NCBI GenBank assembly: GCA_030248225.1
Contig: JASANE010000396.1
Location: forward strand, 1 to 64,000
DNA: 64,000 bases
Direction of reading: 5' to 3'
Source: Trileptium ribeirensis
Lineage: Eukaryota; Nematoda; Enoplea; Enoplida; Thoracostomopsidae
In this document: positions 23,332 to 38,400 of the stretch, piece by piece
Numbering within the stretch: position 1 is the first letter of the stretch
How the letters are laid out: every line of letters begins with the position of its first letter
Notes under the pieces: generated by a model
Seen by the model: the letters and a program-made list of their open reading frames with translations, nothing else
Told to the model about the DNA's origin: nothing
Database searches by the model: none
Position numbers and translations under genes: made by a program

Positions 23332-26070
23332 GTGCCTGTATGTAATACGTACTCGTTATGTAATTCAAATTCTAATAAGTTTTCTCTACAATGTTGTTTG
23401 TTAAATGCTCGAAGTGTTGTTAATAAGTTGCGTGAACTTGAAATTTTCGTTAATATTTATGATCTTGATCTGATATTTATAACTGAAACGTGGTGCAGCG
23501 CCTTGCATACCGACTCTTTGATATCGCTACGAGGGTATACCTGCATTCGGACTGATAGGGGAGATCAGAGAGGTGGAGGTACCCTTACATTTGCAAAATC
23601 GGGGCTAAGGGTTTCTGAACTAAAATTTGGTGACAACTTTGCTGAATACACGGCGTGTCAATTGATACTCAATAGGCGGCGAGTACTTGCGGTTTGCGTC
23701 TATCGGTCACCGTCGTCCACAGCTGAAACCAACGTCTCTCTGGGTGAACTTTGTGAAGTCATCGGGTGTCAACAAAATTATTGGCTCAAATGCATCGTTG
23801 GGGACTTCAACCTTCCGGGTGTGGATTGGATAACCGGGTTATGGCCTGAACAATACGACACGATATTGGACAACATTGTGAGCAATAATTTTGTTCAACT
23901 TGTGGATGTTCCCACACGCGGCAACAATACGCTGGATTTAATTTTCTCGGACGTGCCAAACTGCATATCTAATGTCAATGCCGTAATACCACTGAAGAAC
24001 TGTGACCATGCTGCGTTGTGCTTTGAAATAAAACTGGCCAGAGGCCACAGCCGGCGTCAAAACCGCAAAAAACTATGGAAACGAGCCGACTGGGGTAGCA
24101 TTGGTCGTCGACTATTGGCTGTAAATTGGGACTCTGTCATCGACCCTAATAGTATCGACAATTCTTGGACCGCATTTAAAGGCGTTTGCTTGGAGATAAT
24201 CGACAACTATGTGCCCGTCACAACATCCTACGATTGTCGTAAACCTATATGGTGTGACTACCGGTGTTGGCGGGCAATGCGGCGTAAGCACAACAGCAAG
24301 CGACGATACAACAGGGTTAACTCTGGAACATCATGGAACAGCCTTCAGCGTTCCGTAGAAGTTGCTGATAACGAGATAAAGCGATCGATCAAGAACTACG
24401 AAAGTAACCTGGCCCGTAACATCGATAAAGACCGCAAATCATTTTTTACTTATGCTCAAAGGAAACAAAAGGGGGTGAGCAGATTGGTCCTTTTTATAAC
24501 AGTAATGGTACCTTATCAACTAGTACGGCTGAGGACGCCCAACTACTAAATAATTACTTCAATTCAGTATATAATAACGTATATCATGTGCCCACAGCTT
24601 TCCATCCCAGGTGTGATCGATCCATTACAAACGTCGATATCACTGAGTATAATGTTGATTGTGTATTAGCTGGATTGAAGGAACACGCGGCTCCTGGCGC
24701 TGATAACATACCTAATGTGTTCCTTAGAAACGCTCGGAGCGGTTTGTCAAACCATTAACCGAATTATTTAATTTATCGCTCACTGAAGGCCGTATACCAG
24801 CTGAATGGCGGGAGGCCACCATGGTCCCGATACACAAGAAGGGTGCTCGCAACTGCCCTGAGGGCTTTCGCCCTATTAGTTTAACATCTGCGGTCTGTAA
24901 AGTTTTGGAAACTTTGGTGCGGGACACAATTATGAGTCACTTAATCAACAACAATTTGCTTTACTCGTCACAACACGGCTTTCTTGCCAAACGATCTACT
25001 GCAACACAGCTTTTGTCCTACCTGAACTTTGCTACAAACGTAATAAATGATGGCGACAATCTAGATGTGGTGTATATAGATTTTAGGAAAGCGTTCGATA
25101 CCGTACACCATGGAGTGCTACTGCATAAAGTCGAAGCATATGGCTTTGGTGGAGAGCTGTACAAGTGGATTAGCACCTTTTTAACATCACGTCAACATCG
25201 AGTCAAGATTGACGATCAACTATCGGATTGGTTGCCAGTAGTAAGCGGTGTGCCGCAGGGTACAATTTTGGGGCCTTGCTTGTTCTTGATCTTCGTTAAT
25301 GACATAGACGAATTCGCTTCTGGCTCTATCTATAAGTTTGCCGACGATATCAGATTAGCTAGGCGTATAACACGATCCTCATTCGGCATCGGCGCCGACG
25401 ATGTCCAGTTTGATCTTGATGGTCTTACCTTGTGGTCCGAAACATTCCTTCTGGAGTACAACTTCGATAAATGTGCAGTTATGCACTGTGGCTCAACTAA
25501 TCCGTGCTCTGCATACTCGTTTTGCAACAACCTATTGTCTCAATCAACACATCGGCCTGCTGTATCGCACCATTCAGACGTGGACTAAACCCATCTGGTT
25601 ACATTTATATCGAGCCCTCGTCAGGCCTCACCTTGAGTATGCTGTCGCTGTCTGGTGCCCTCACTACATTGGAGACATAAAGTTGATCGAGTCAGTACAA
25701 CGTCATGCAACTAAACTTCTGCCTCAAATCCGCCATCTTGATTACGACGACAGGCTGCGCTACTTGGGCATTCAAACGCTGCAGACAAGACGGCTGCGTA
25801 ACGACCTCATTTCTATCTACAGCATGATCGACAACCCAACTACTTTGGCTGAATATTTTGAGCCTGGCAATGTTGTCACCAGGGGACACCGCCACAAACT
25901 TCGGGTGAAATTGGCCCCCAGACTTGACGTTCGAAAATAGTTTTTTGCAAATCGGGCGGTGGACTCGTGGAATAGCTTATCTGATTGGGTTGTGGACGCC
26001 CCCTCTATGTCGGTGTTCAAGGCGCGGCTTCACGCATCTGGCTCCTTGCCCGAACTTTAATATTGTTTTC
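23332..26070 (+). pseudogene. LINE ORF2: endonuclease-reverse transcriptase, broken
   Basis: The N-terminal part is an APE-type endonuclease (CLLNARSVVNKLRELE, FITETWC, VYRSPSS, VGDFNLPGVDW, SDHA-like CDHAALCFE). Reverse transcriptase follows ([43 protein letters not shown]) and the LINE C-terminal region (YRALVRPHLEYA). Lesions visible: loss of one G in a G-run near 24,474, a frameshift near 24,745, loss of the segment expected between about 25,525 and 25,555 with a frameshift, and a late frameshift near 25,940. No ATG starts this frame, so translation start is unknown. Dead copy. Confidence 0.9.
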
Positions 26071-26217
26071 TTTCTTTCAACAATGCTCGCGCCTCGTATC
26101 AACGAGGCGTTCAAACTGGTCCGGTGCATGTCACAGAAGTCTCGCAGAATGCTGTTTGAATACTCACTGAAGATTATGGCTGCACCAGACCCAGTCTGGT
26201 GAGTATTGCAATATAAT

Positions 26218-26335
26218 GTTTACTTGGGAATGGCCGATGACCTGGGGCTTAACGACTTCAGTCAGGTTATCAGGCAGAGTTTGTGGCATACCTTTTAGGC
26301 AGACCTCAACATGATATATACATTCTCAATGACGA
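26218..26335 (+). repeat. family G repeat, copy 2, right part
   Basis: TTTACTTGGGAATGGCCGAT and TTAACGACTTCAGTCAGG continue the family G sequence after the LINE. Confidence 0.55.
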
Positions 26336-26356
26336 TTCATTTTGTTTTCATTTTAG

Positions 26357-26419
26357 GATTGGTGTAAATGGCCGGTTCTCCCGTTTGAGGAGATGGACAG
26401 TACGTTAAACGTGCAGCAG
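26357..26419 (+). CDS. Mob4: MOB4 exon A (21 codons)
   Basis: Acceptor CATTTTAG, donor CAG|GTTAGT, phase 0 at both ends. Encodes [20 protein letters not shown] plus a final Q; the family usually reads D-aromatic-x-x-WPDE-x-x-(D/E)EMDSTLAVQQ. Confidence 0.9.
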
Positions 26420-29400
26420 GTTAGTTGAAGTTTTGTGGAATTGGTGCACGTGTGAATTTAGTGGTCGCTTCGAATAAGTTTTTAGTGATTGTTTATTGTA
26501 GCCGAAAGGTCTTAGAGTTATTAATTGACAGATATATTAAGGAGTACGTGCTGGTGCATAACGCACCAAATATACACCAGCGTACTTATCAATAATGTAA
26601 ATCTACCACTCCTGTAGTACACAACTTTGACGCCTGATAAATTAAGGAGCCTTTTATGGGCATAAGTGAACACAGCCTATCTGGGGTATTATTGACATTA
26701 TTCACAACATAACTAGTAACTCTATCGAGATTGCAGAACGATGTGAAGCATAGGTAGACCTACGTCTTTTGCGTGCACAGCCACTCAGCTCTCGATGGCA
26801 CACGTCCATATGCTATATGTGGATATCACACAATACCGCACAAGTTAGAATAAAACTAACACCGGCAATAAGTTTCTCATGTCCCAAAACCCCCAAGTGC
26901 AAGCTATCAGTCTCCCAGGACGTAACAGTGAAAATTAGGAATTTAGGTCTATGAACCATTTCGACACCATACCATCGTACCCATCGAACTATGGATCCCA
27001 GAGCAAAATCATTAACCAGCAATGAGTTTGCTTTATCCAAAAATCTCCAAGTGAACCTTTTCAACAGCCAGAATTTTCGAAATTTGGGTCGATGAACCAT
27101 TGGGGTACCATATTTCAAACCCCATAACTCTAGAATCGGAGCCTTAATCGAAAAACAAAAAACGCATCAGCATTTATCATTTTACTAAGAAATAAAACCA
27201 ATCAGAGAAAAAACTCGAAAATTAAGATAGAAATAACTTCGCTTCCTTAAAGGGTGCTAAAATAGTGTAAAATGTGGCAAAAACCCACATTTTGACCTCT
27301 AACCCTGGAACCAGACCTCAAATCAAAAAATACACGGTAAATGGACTATGCCGGTTCGAATGAGCCCAAGATCATGAAAATCAGTTGAGTCGTTCCCGAG
27401 TTATGGCTGATCGCACACACACAGACGGAATTTCAAAGATTTCACCCTTGCAACACACAATCTCCACTACGTTTCACTACGTTCTGATAAGTACTCGGAC
27501 AGAGACTGTACACTGGCCTCTCCACAGGCCAAAATTTTACCTGAGAGCTCTGGATTCTCCACGAACCCTCGCGGACCGGAAAAGGAGCACGAAATGAATG
27601 GCGCTGTTCGGAAAGTGGAAGCAAAATACGGGAGGGGGGCTAAACTCTAAAACAATGAATATGTTTCGAGCAATTTGGTCTGAACATCGAATGGAAAGCT
27701 GTGAAAATTGTAAAATTAACGTTTTTCGAGTATTGTTTGGGTCAAAAATCGATGTTGCGAAAACTAAAAAATTAAACGTTCTTCGAGTATTTTTCTGGCT
27801 AGTCCAAACTTCGGAAATTATAGTCGGGGTCCCCCGGTTCACCTGCCGGGGGCGCCGGATTTTGCCGGAGGGCCGGTTTTTTTGCAAATTTTTTCGGGTT
27901 TTGAGGTTTATTCTTCTCAACATGGGGCTTTGAGCCGGGGGTACCTTCGTTTTGCCGGGGGGCAACCGAAAATGCCGGGCCCCCCGCCCCACTTTGGATT
28001 AGCCAGTTTTTGGTGCCCTAGCTGGGACTTGGTTATTGTCCTCGCAGCTTGACCTGGGGGTGGAGGGGGGAGGGACCGTGCAACCAAAATCAACTGCAGA
28101 GTTTTATTATTGCATTTTTAGTATTTTTCGATCATTTTAAACATTTTTATCTATGTTTTTTGTTGCATATTTAGTATTTAAGGACTAAAAATGTGCATTT
28201 TTCTGCAGATCGCACTTAGGATTTTGTCACAGATAGTCGAAATATAAGCAGGATTATGGGGTTTTTTAATGGTTTCTTGTTAGGACGATCATTTCTGGGT
28301 AACCTGAAAATACCCCGCATGGACAACTTGGAACACACCACTTGGTATGTCGTGTCTGGACCAACTTACATGTGGAAGTCTCTTTTGGGGTTACAAGTAG
28401 CCCCACACAGAAACCATATACAAAATATTTAACCAGTTAGGTAACACCTTGTAAGCACTAATGGTGCTAAGTCCTAGTTGCCCCACTTGAGTATATATGT
28501 ATATGTTATATATAACATCTGAAAGATAATTACAAATCTTATGTATTGTTATTGCAGTACATTCAGCAACTGATTCGAATTGATCCTTCCAACACAGATG
28601 CTATTTTAAAGCCACCCGAGAACCAGGATGAAGGTATATGGAAATACGAACATTTAAGGTTTGTGATACTGAACTTTTGTGCATTCTAGGTCTGTTTTCG
28701 GTAGTTTTTCCAAATGCTCTAAAGTACTTATTATTTGGCGTTTATCAGGCAGCACCGATGATCTTTTGTTTGACTGGGCTGTAAATTTTTTGTTCCATTG
28801 TGTTGTTGAAGCTTCCAAATAACCGTTCTTGGAGTACGATAGTAAGTTAATTAAAGGAATGTAAAATGTAAACAACATTTGATTACATTTTAGTGCCCAA
28901 CATAGGCGATGCAAATGCCGGTTTTATCAGCTGCGCGGAGGCAATGTTGCTACGAACGGTGTCGTTAAGTACAGTGACGGACAAAAATAAACCAACGAAA
29001 CACGCAAACGAACGTACACTGCAACGAACGTTAGGACGTTTGTTTATATGTTAATGTAAACGGGATTTGGCGTAATTTTGGAACAAATGTTTTTGCGTTC
29101 GTTTATGAGCGAACATAAACGAACGTTGTAACGTTCTTTTATAAATGAATGTTGTTAGTTTTTTGTGCACTTATTTCTATCCGTGACTATACTGCAGCAA
29201 TGACATTTTGTGGTAATATTCAGTGTAATAATATTTTTTCATCTTGCTGCTAATCAGCGTTATATGCTAAGTAATTGTCCATCGCGTTAACCACGGAAAA
29301 TACAATGCGCTCGCTAATATGCACAGTGCTCAGTCCCATGTACTAATATAATACAGTATATAAATATCGTTGATGTTCATTAAATTATATATAATATTTT

Positions 29401-32400
29401 CGATTTCTTTCCAAAATTCTCCTTTCAACTAGATACGTAAATAGGTTCTGTTATTTTCAATGATTAGGATTTATTGAAATGTTAACTACCGGTTACATAT
29501 ACCGTTTTTCTCGCTGTGGCATTTCTGCAACTACCTCAAGCGCACAGAGTATTGATTACCAATCCTGATAACCAGGGTGTCTCTTCGTTTAGTGGATTAA
29601 TTCCTGAGCAGTCCAAATTTTATACAGGGACATATAATCTCTTCAGAATTTGATAGGGTATTCATCTATATTATAAGGATTTTTATTTTGCGTATATATA
29701 TTTTTTGCGTGACGACCACCGTAAAAAAACTAGATGGTCTTTGTTTGCTAACTTTAAATATGGCTTATCTGTAGAGCATTAGGGTTTTTGCTCATTATTT
29801 TCTCATATGTCCTGATCGTGACTCACGTGTAGTAGAAAGTTAGCTATATAGAACAGCTAGACAACAATTAAATTAATTTTAGGCAGTTTGTGCTACAATT
29901 GAATGGACTTGCAGTGTTGCTTCAAGTGAGTTTAAATTAACCTCTATTTTGTGTTTGCAGAAATGGATTCGAAATTATAAGAAAATGATTGTTTGTTTTT
30001 GCTATTTGTCACTTAGATCTGCATGTCAGGTTTTATAGCTAATTTGTTGCGGATTTGGTTCTGCTGGCAAAATATTATAATACACTGATTGAAATGGTGT
30101 GCGTTTGGAATGAAGGCTTCCGTTTAGAAACGCTATACTTTTCATTAAACAGCTACGGATAGAAATAAAAGAAATTGGTCGCGATCAGTTTGCGAATAGC
30201 TCTCGAAACATCAGCCGCTGTTCGATTGCTAAACGCGAATTGTAAACGATTTTTTGCGATCGATTTGTGTTTATTTCGGCTCGTAAATGTTAGACATCTG
30301 TTGGTTTCATGCTACGTAAACCCAGCCACTAGCTTTTGGAAAGTGAAATGTTGCATGCTAAACTTATTCATTGAATTTATTAACGTCGTATAAATTGAAG
30401 TTTATCTATTTATTCGAATACAAAATAAGGCAAAATCGTTCCTAGCATTTACGTTTTGTACACTTTTGTAGTGCATCAGTATTATGTAAGAGATAGTTCA
30501 GTTAAAGCCGCTCGTTCGTGAAGCGAACCTGATGGAGTTTTGTGCATCTGTGAGTGGTAATGTTCAGCAGTACCCTTCCTTGTGCATAGGCCTTTGTTTG
30601 TACCATGGACCGAACTTTATGTTTCATGAAACAATAAGTAGCGTTCGCCCATATTATATAGATCGTATACCGTTAAGAAGGGCATAGAAAGCTTGAATTT
30701 TGATTGCAAACGGGTGCGGCTATTGCCTCTCCACGTCTTTTACGTTCAAAAAAACAAATTTTCTTAAATTTTTAAACCGTCGTAACCATGGCTTGATATA
30801 GTGACATTTGTTTCAATTGTTAAATTCTAACATTTTTAAGCTGTTTTAGAGAGATTGTGATCCAAAAACGTGCACGCAAATGACAGCTACTGAACAATGG
30901 ATATTCCTCTGTGCCGCCCATAAAAATCCCAAAGAAGTGAGTTTAGAGATAGATAACGCATGTTTAATATTTTTTTGTGTATCCGTAGACTCTAATAATT
31001 CGGAATTTACAATAGAGTCACAGACAGAATTAACCGCAAGCACGTTTAAACACGGACGCTCATCCACACGCTGATGTATTAAATTAATCGCGGAATATAA
31101 GCGATTTAATATATTACGATCGCTTAACCACAGAGTTACCTATATTTTTTGTTTTAAGTGTAGATTTAATATTTCACGATCGTTTAACCAATGAGTTGCT
31201 TTTATTTTTTAACCAAAGAGTTTCTTTTATTTTTTGCTTGAATTGTAACGATAGCATGCTGAGCTGTACAAACTGGATGCAGCAGTATAGCTTTTATCGG
31301 TGCATTTGCACCGAAACGATCAATAATTAAGCTGCATTATTTACGATGATGTTTGCACACAGTGTTGTGATGCACAATGTTGATTTACCGTGAATATTTT
31401 GGATGTGAATTCTTGTAGCCGGTGTTATGAGCAGCTAGGCTTTCCACCCTGCCTGACACGCACGGTTCATTGATTAATATTTGAAATAACTGGGAATGAT
31501 GTTTTTTTAATTTTTTGGGTAAACTGCACACTGGTATTGATGGCTTTGCTAAATTGCGTTATATTAATATTTGCAATTAAGCTAGTCAGATTTGAACTGC
31601 GTGTTATTAGTCCGCATTTTGTAATGCTATTAATATAGCTGTCAGCAATGTGATTTAGTATCGGTTTCCTATTAAATTTCATCGTCTTTTCTGATGCTCT
31701 ATTGTTCAAAAATCACATTGTTGTGTTTGAGGCAATTTTAAGCCCCATTGTTGACTGATATTTCCATCTGATGTCTGCTTCGACACAAGCTTTTAGGTTT
31801 TTAAACGATATGCGATTTAAAAACTCATTGTTTGCTATAAATACTTAGGTAAGACCATTCGATTTATGCCCAGTGAGGACTGACTAGTGATGGGAAGGGA
31901 TACGGATTGCCATTGCCATGGATATAGAATACCGTATTCTAACGTGTAATAAATGCCGTATATATAATAATTTGGATTTTTTTTTGCTTTTTGCAGCTAC
32001 GGTCAGATCTGTTATGCTTGAAATTTGGTTTCAAAAATTGGAGTTGCAGGAACTTATGTTTTTATATACAACATGCTGCCATATTTAAAATTGTGTTTTT
32101 GGCGCGTCGTCCTACACATATTAATAATAATACTAATAACATTTTAACGCGCTTTTTTCGAGGAGGCGTGACAAAAGCGATGCATGTGAACATCAGTGAA
32201 GAAGTCAAATGATAAAAAATTCATCGTCGAATTATAAAAATAGCTATGTAATAATATTTATAATAATATATATATTATATTCGAGGTACATTAAGAGCAA
32301 AAAATACTTGAACTTAGTTCGTTTTGAAATCTGGTAACAATGCGTTTCCTAATGTCAACGCCAAGCAGTAATAATTCTGAGCTCTACTTGGTTCAAACTA

Positions 32401-35400
32401 CGACCTGATATTCAACACCAATTATTAAATGTATATTTGTGTATTACAGTGTTCAGCTATCGACTACACTCGACATACGTTGGATGGTGCAGCATGTCTT
32501 TTAAATAGCAGTCGCTATTTTCCTAGCAAGTAATAAATTATTATTACATTAGTTGTTTTGGCATATGTATGTATACATGTCCTGTCCACAGTGGGGGTGG
32601 TGGGGACCCCCACTTTCCAAATCCACCCATGTTCGTGAGATTTTCCCCACGTCCATCCGCCCGCTCGGCCGAAACCCCCATGTTCAACTAATTTCAAAAA
32701 TTTTTGTCTGAAAATTTATGTTTTTTGTTTGCTAATTGTTTTTTAAACATTAATTACCACTATTTATAAGGCTAAAATATAATTTTTTAGTTTGAAAATA
32801 CATTCACAGTAGTAAAAATGCATGAAAATATGGAAATATTTAGTATTTTTATGCAAAATTTATTCCCCCCACTTTTAATTTTCCTCCGAGAATGAACATG
32901 GGGGCCCCCGAAGTCCCCCCACTTCTCGGAGGGCTGTGGACAGGCCAGTATACTGTAGCACATTATCTTGTTAATTTGTCAATCTACCGTTCCATTCTGT
33001 CATTACCGTTTCGTTTCGTACCATCGTCGCAGACATTGTTCCAATTTTCTCGTTCACATGTCCACTCTTCTGCCTGCGACGGGATTTTCGTCTTCCTTAT
33101 TTGGAGACCGACAATGTATTCCAACTATAAAGCATAGAAACGACGGCAGCACACATCAACATCATAGCTCGCCAAGCACACCGGAGACATGGAGTTGCCG
33201 TTTGAAACATTTTACGGATGGAGCAGTGACAACACTGGCTGGTAAACTGTTCCAGGGCCGTACGACTCGTAGTGCGAATGAGTACAAACGACAGTTGAGT
33301 CGAGCTCGTGGTTTGATGAGCTTCATTGTATTATTTCTGGTACGATCATTACCGTCCGCCATCACAAAGATGTTGCGCCAGTCGTAGTCAAGATGTCCAT
33401 GAAGTAATTGATATGTCATTATGAGGTCCGCTCGGCGTCGGCGAGTTTCCAGTTTTTGCAGCTGCAGATATCGTAATCGGGTATTATAATCCATGCCGTC
33501 CGTACCCACGACGTTGCGCGTTGCGCGTCTCTGCACCTTCTCTAACAACTCAATATCTCCGATTTCATGAGGAGACCATGCTTGGCATCCGTACTCCAGC
33601 TTAGAGCGGACAAGCGCCCTGTAGATTAACAGAAACGGTTGTTTGTCAAGGAAGCCAAAAGTTCGTTGCATTAAGCTGATTATTTTGTGGCACTCAGCTG
33701 CTATTTGTTGACAATGTGCCGATGCCTTGAGGTCATCCGTAATAATGAAACCAAGATAACGTTCTTTGTGCGATGATTTGATTTGTTCATCACATAGCAT
33801 ATAGTGATGCCCAGGATTGTTATGGCCAAAATGCAACACGGCACACTTGTTTACGCCAAACATCATCATCGACTTGTCCGCCCAATTGCCCGCAGAATCA
33901 AGATCATGCTCAAGGACGCTATAGTCAAGGAGGGCAGACGACGGCCGTATACTTTTCATGATGCATACATCATCGGCAAACTTCCAGATCGGACATACAA
34001 TAGAGTCGTCTAAGTCGTTGATGAAACAGCTGAAGAATATAGGGCCTAGCACGGAGCCCTGTGGGACTCCGCTATGCACACTAGATGTTGACGATGAAGA
34101 ACTTCCGATGCAGACGAATTGTGTTCGATTTGATAGAAAACTACGACACCAAGCCAACAGATCACCAGATAATCCATGAGCTGCAAGTTTGGTCAATAAC
34201 CGTTCGTGAGGCACGAGATCAAATGCTTTACGCAAATCCAACAGCACAGTATCAACACAAAACTGATCGTCGATATATCCTGATAATATATGGATGAAAT
34301 CGATAAGTTGCAAAGTAGTTGAACGACGTGAGCGAAAACCATACTGAGAATTACATATAAGATCGTGAGAATCAAAGAACGATATGATACCAGATTTGAC
34401 AATAGACTCCATTAGTTTGCAACAAGAAGAAGTGAGACTGATAGGACGATAATTAGAAGCGGTATGTTTAGAACCAGATTTGAATACGGGAACAACTTTG
34501 GCCACGAGCCAATCAGAAGGCAATGAATGAGATAAGAAAGATTTGTTAAAAAGAACTGATAGTGGATTTGCAAGGACATATCGGCATTTTGACAAGATAA
34601 GATTTGATAGACAGTCGTGCCCAGGTGCAGCGTTTGGTTTGATATTGCTTATAGCGGTGGCTATCACTACAGGGGGAAAATCTATTTGAGATAGGCGAAA
34701 GTCCGTACGCATAGTGAAAGTAGGCATGTCGGCCGTCGATTCGCGTTGGAAAATCGATGAGAATTGATTGTTAAACATTTCCGCAACAATATGGGGATCA
34801 GTGATGATCGAGCCGTCTTCGTCCCTCAAGCTCGGCGTCACACGACCTTGTTTAGTACGAGAATTAACGTGTGACCAGAAAAGTTTGGGTTTGGAGTTTA
34901 TTTGTCTACTCAAGTTGTACATATATTTCCGTCTTGAACGCCGAATTTCCCAGTCGCACAACAAATTAGCTCGCTCGTAAAGCTCCCAAGATCGCTCAGT
35001 GTTATTACGACGATAGTGCCGATACGCATTGTTCCGACGCTTCATTGCTCTCCAACAGAGATAGTCAGCCCACTTTGGGCGGCCTTTTGACGCTGATGAT
35101 GCAAGTGGCACATATAATTCAACTGCGCGCGAAACGCACTGAGTTATAGACTGCCATATGATATCGACATCGGCTGAATCGTCTATTTGTAGATACATAC
35201 TAATATATGACGTTATTTGCTGCCAGTCAGCCTTGGGCCAGCAAAGTTTGCGTTGTGGGTGTAAACGACGGAACGACAGGGCAAGTTCAAAATACACGCA
35301 CTGATGGTCACTGCGGCCAAGACCAGGACCAACGAGAACATTTTCTACAATATCCGCATTGCAGAAGACAAGGTCCAAAGTATTTTGCAGCCGTGTTGGT

Positions 35401-38400
35401 TCGTACACGAATTGAGCGAGACCAAGCTGAAAAATCGTGTCCATGAAAGATCCACATGCACGTGACCAACTCGGTTGTAGCCAATTGATGTCAGGGAAAT
35501 TGAAGTCGCCAACTAATAAAATAAAATCACAACGCTCCGTAATGAGAGACAGCAAGTATTGGTACAAGGCGACATTTCAAGTATTGGTACAAGGCGACAT
35601 TTACGGCATCGCTATTTGATGGCGACCGGTACACACAACACACCAACACACAATGGTTGTTTGTTTGCACAATACATGTTGCCACGTCGGGATGCGGCGG
35701 GGTGAATGACGGGGAAGACGGTTGGAGCGAATCATGAGCATATATGATGCATCCGCCTCCGCGTGTGTCACGGTCTCCCCGGAACAGTTTAAACCCACCC
35801 AAGGAATATTCAAAATCCTCCCTCGTAGGCACAACCCATGTCTCCGTTACACATATGAGCCTGATGTTGATGTTGCTGCCCACAAAGAGTTCAAGATTAC
35901 CCATTTTATTTACCAGTGAACGCGCGTTAAACAAAACACATTCGATACTATTTATAATACCTGTATTACACGGAGAATTTAAAACCTGACTTCTTTGGCT
36001 TTTGAGCGATAAACTACGTGAAACAACGCCTGAATGTAAAACATTTATAGAATCCACGGTATTATCATTATCCAAATTAGTACACAGATTACTAGACCCC
36101 AGTTGTTGATCATTTACATAACTATTAGTATAAAAATTATTACAACAAACATTAGTACCTAAACAAACATTAGTACCTAAATTACTATCCAGATTGCCGG
36201 ACCACAGTTGCTGATCATCTATAAAACCATTATTATAAAAATTATTAAAACAACCGTTAGTATCAGTTAAAATAATTTTGTCAAGAGTGCAACCATTGCG
36301 GCGAACCGTATTGTTTACACTACTACGGAACCGTTCCCCGTGCCGGAAATCGCGTCCGATAGGTGAGAAGACCGATTCGAGTGTGTCTGGGTTGCGGTGG
36401 ACGGGTTTAAAAAATGACCACGTTGCTGACGGCGGGCTGCAGCTTGTCGATCAACAACAACCTGCGTCCCACGGATGGCCAAATTCACCCGCATTTCGTC
36501 TTCGAATATACTCCTGGTAGACGGCTTTCTCTTTCTGCTGCTCAGCCTTGGTAGCGATTGGCAAACGCTTGTGCGGCGTACCAGCCATCCGTCAACATAA
36601 AAGCGAACTTAAAATTAGTGTTTTGGCCAATGCATGCAAGACGTTAAGAAACAAAATATTGGCCTATTAACGATTACTTCAAAAATATTAAATAACCAAT
36701 TTGTGACCATTTGAATTTGAACTGGAAAATTTTTATTTTATTATCGAACGAAAATTCCTCAGTTTAGCGTTTTAAAAGCTACACATCACAACGCGATGTT
36801 TGCGAGCTACACGTATTATATGATGGCCAATAAAACGAAATGTGTTAGGGTAACGAAAATATACGGAATGAGAGTTGCCACTTTGTGCGTCGTGAAACGA
36901 ATTGGAGGCTAAGTAGCAAATAGGTGCATTTTGTTAGCGAACAGAAATAGTCGTGTTTTGCAGTTGTTTTGCGTTGGTGAACGGAAATTTTTGAATTTTG
37001 ACTTGGCTACTGCAATGACTATTTTGTTCTCTAACAGTGTTTAGTACCTAGTGTCAAAAGAGGATAGTAGGCGGTGCAGCTTAAGATTACTCATAGATAA
37101 ATCTAAACAATCATAGTTATTATGTTTCAGCTGAAAATTGCTGCTTCGATATGATTTGTCTATTTTTGCTAACGTGAACATGACCACTAAACTCTTAAGT
37201 CATTGGATACTCAAGCACTAGAGTAGCACAGACATGATTAAATTAATTTAAATCTGGGTGGTGCATTTTCGTCGTTTATTCATAATGCTACTCTAGACTG
37301 GGTCTAACTATTCATAAATCTCCGTAATCATTACACTTATGTACGCGTTCGCGCTCTGCTATAAAAATTTCGGGATCTTTCGAATAGCAACAAGTTGTTG
37401 CTGCTCAAAAAATGATGTCACAAAATAGTATGAAAATTTTGTGTTAAATTAAAGTTAATAATCAGTGTTTCACGTAAACCTTCATTTTTGAAACGGAGCG
37501 AGTGAAGCCACCGGAGGGTGCTAGCGGAAAAATCGTTAAAATTTCTTATTTCATGGGTTTTCAATGGGTGTGGGGTGAATGAACCAGATTTCCAGAATAT
37601 ACTATGTCATCTGTTCTTTGCTTACGTATTGTGTGCAGGATGTCGTAAAGAATAATTGCCTATATGGGTTTTCCGGTACGCTAAATACGATGATTTGGTT
37701 ATCTAGAATCCAGCACGAGTTTCTTATATGCCTTTTCAGACATTTTCATGGATTTAGCGTCAATGAACCCAATTTCTAGAGAATAGTATGTCTTATGTAC
37801 TTGGTACATGACATCAAAAATAAGCTATACAGAGGTTCTTCGGTATGCTGAATACAATGATTTGGTTATCTAGAGTCCCGCCTGCATATTTCATACCTTT
37901 TAGGGGGTTTCAATGGTTTTATGATCAATAAAGATATTCCAGAATATATTTTGTCTTCAGTTGTGTAGTTAGGTATTGCTTACAGGTCATCAAGAATTGT
38001 CGGTATAGGCTTACGGTAGCTTGATTACGATGATTTGGTTATCTAGAGACCAGCACAAATCTTGATGCGTTGTCAGTTGTTTTCGATGAGTTTGGATCGA
38101 CGAGGTTTTAGCATTTTCAATGGATTCATGGTTCAAGAGGTTTTAGGGTGATACATACATCAAACAGCCTGTTACAGGTGATTAAACAAAACGATAACTT
38201 AAAAATGAAACCACGTTCGCTTCGTTTCACTCGCGTGAGAGTTACTAGTTGTGGATGCTCCTGAAATATCATTTTGCCCAATCCAGGTGGCTTGATTTGC
38301 GAAAATTTACCTAGCGTTAAAGTATTAAGTTTAGTTACTGAAGTTAAGGTATTACCTACCCAGTGTTAAAATTAGCTCCGTGTGTAGCGCATTACCGAAA

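Larger units (their letters stand above)
22528..26217 (+). mobile_element. near-full-length CR1-like LINE
   Basis: A two-ORF non-LTR retrotransposon: ORF1 (22,532-23,299) and ORF2 (endonuclease plus reverse transcriptase, broken). It sits inside a family G repeat, so the empty site can be inferred: GGCAATG on the left and ATAATGTTTACTTGGG on the right are contiguous in the other copy. It lies just upstream of the first MOB4 exon found, in the same orientation. Confidence 0.85.
32955..36600 (-). mobile_element. near-full-length CR1-like LINE, antisense in a MOB4 intron
   Basis: Holds one long endonuclease-reverse transcriptase frame (see the ORF entry) and about 200 bases of 3' UTR. No separate ORF1 was recognised upstream of 36,588. 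Its 3' end abuts the family D MITE. Being antisense to MOB4, it may add cryptic splice or poly(A) sites only on the other strand. Confidence 0.85.
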
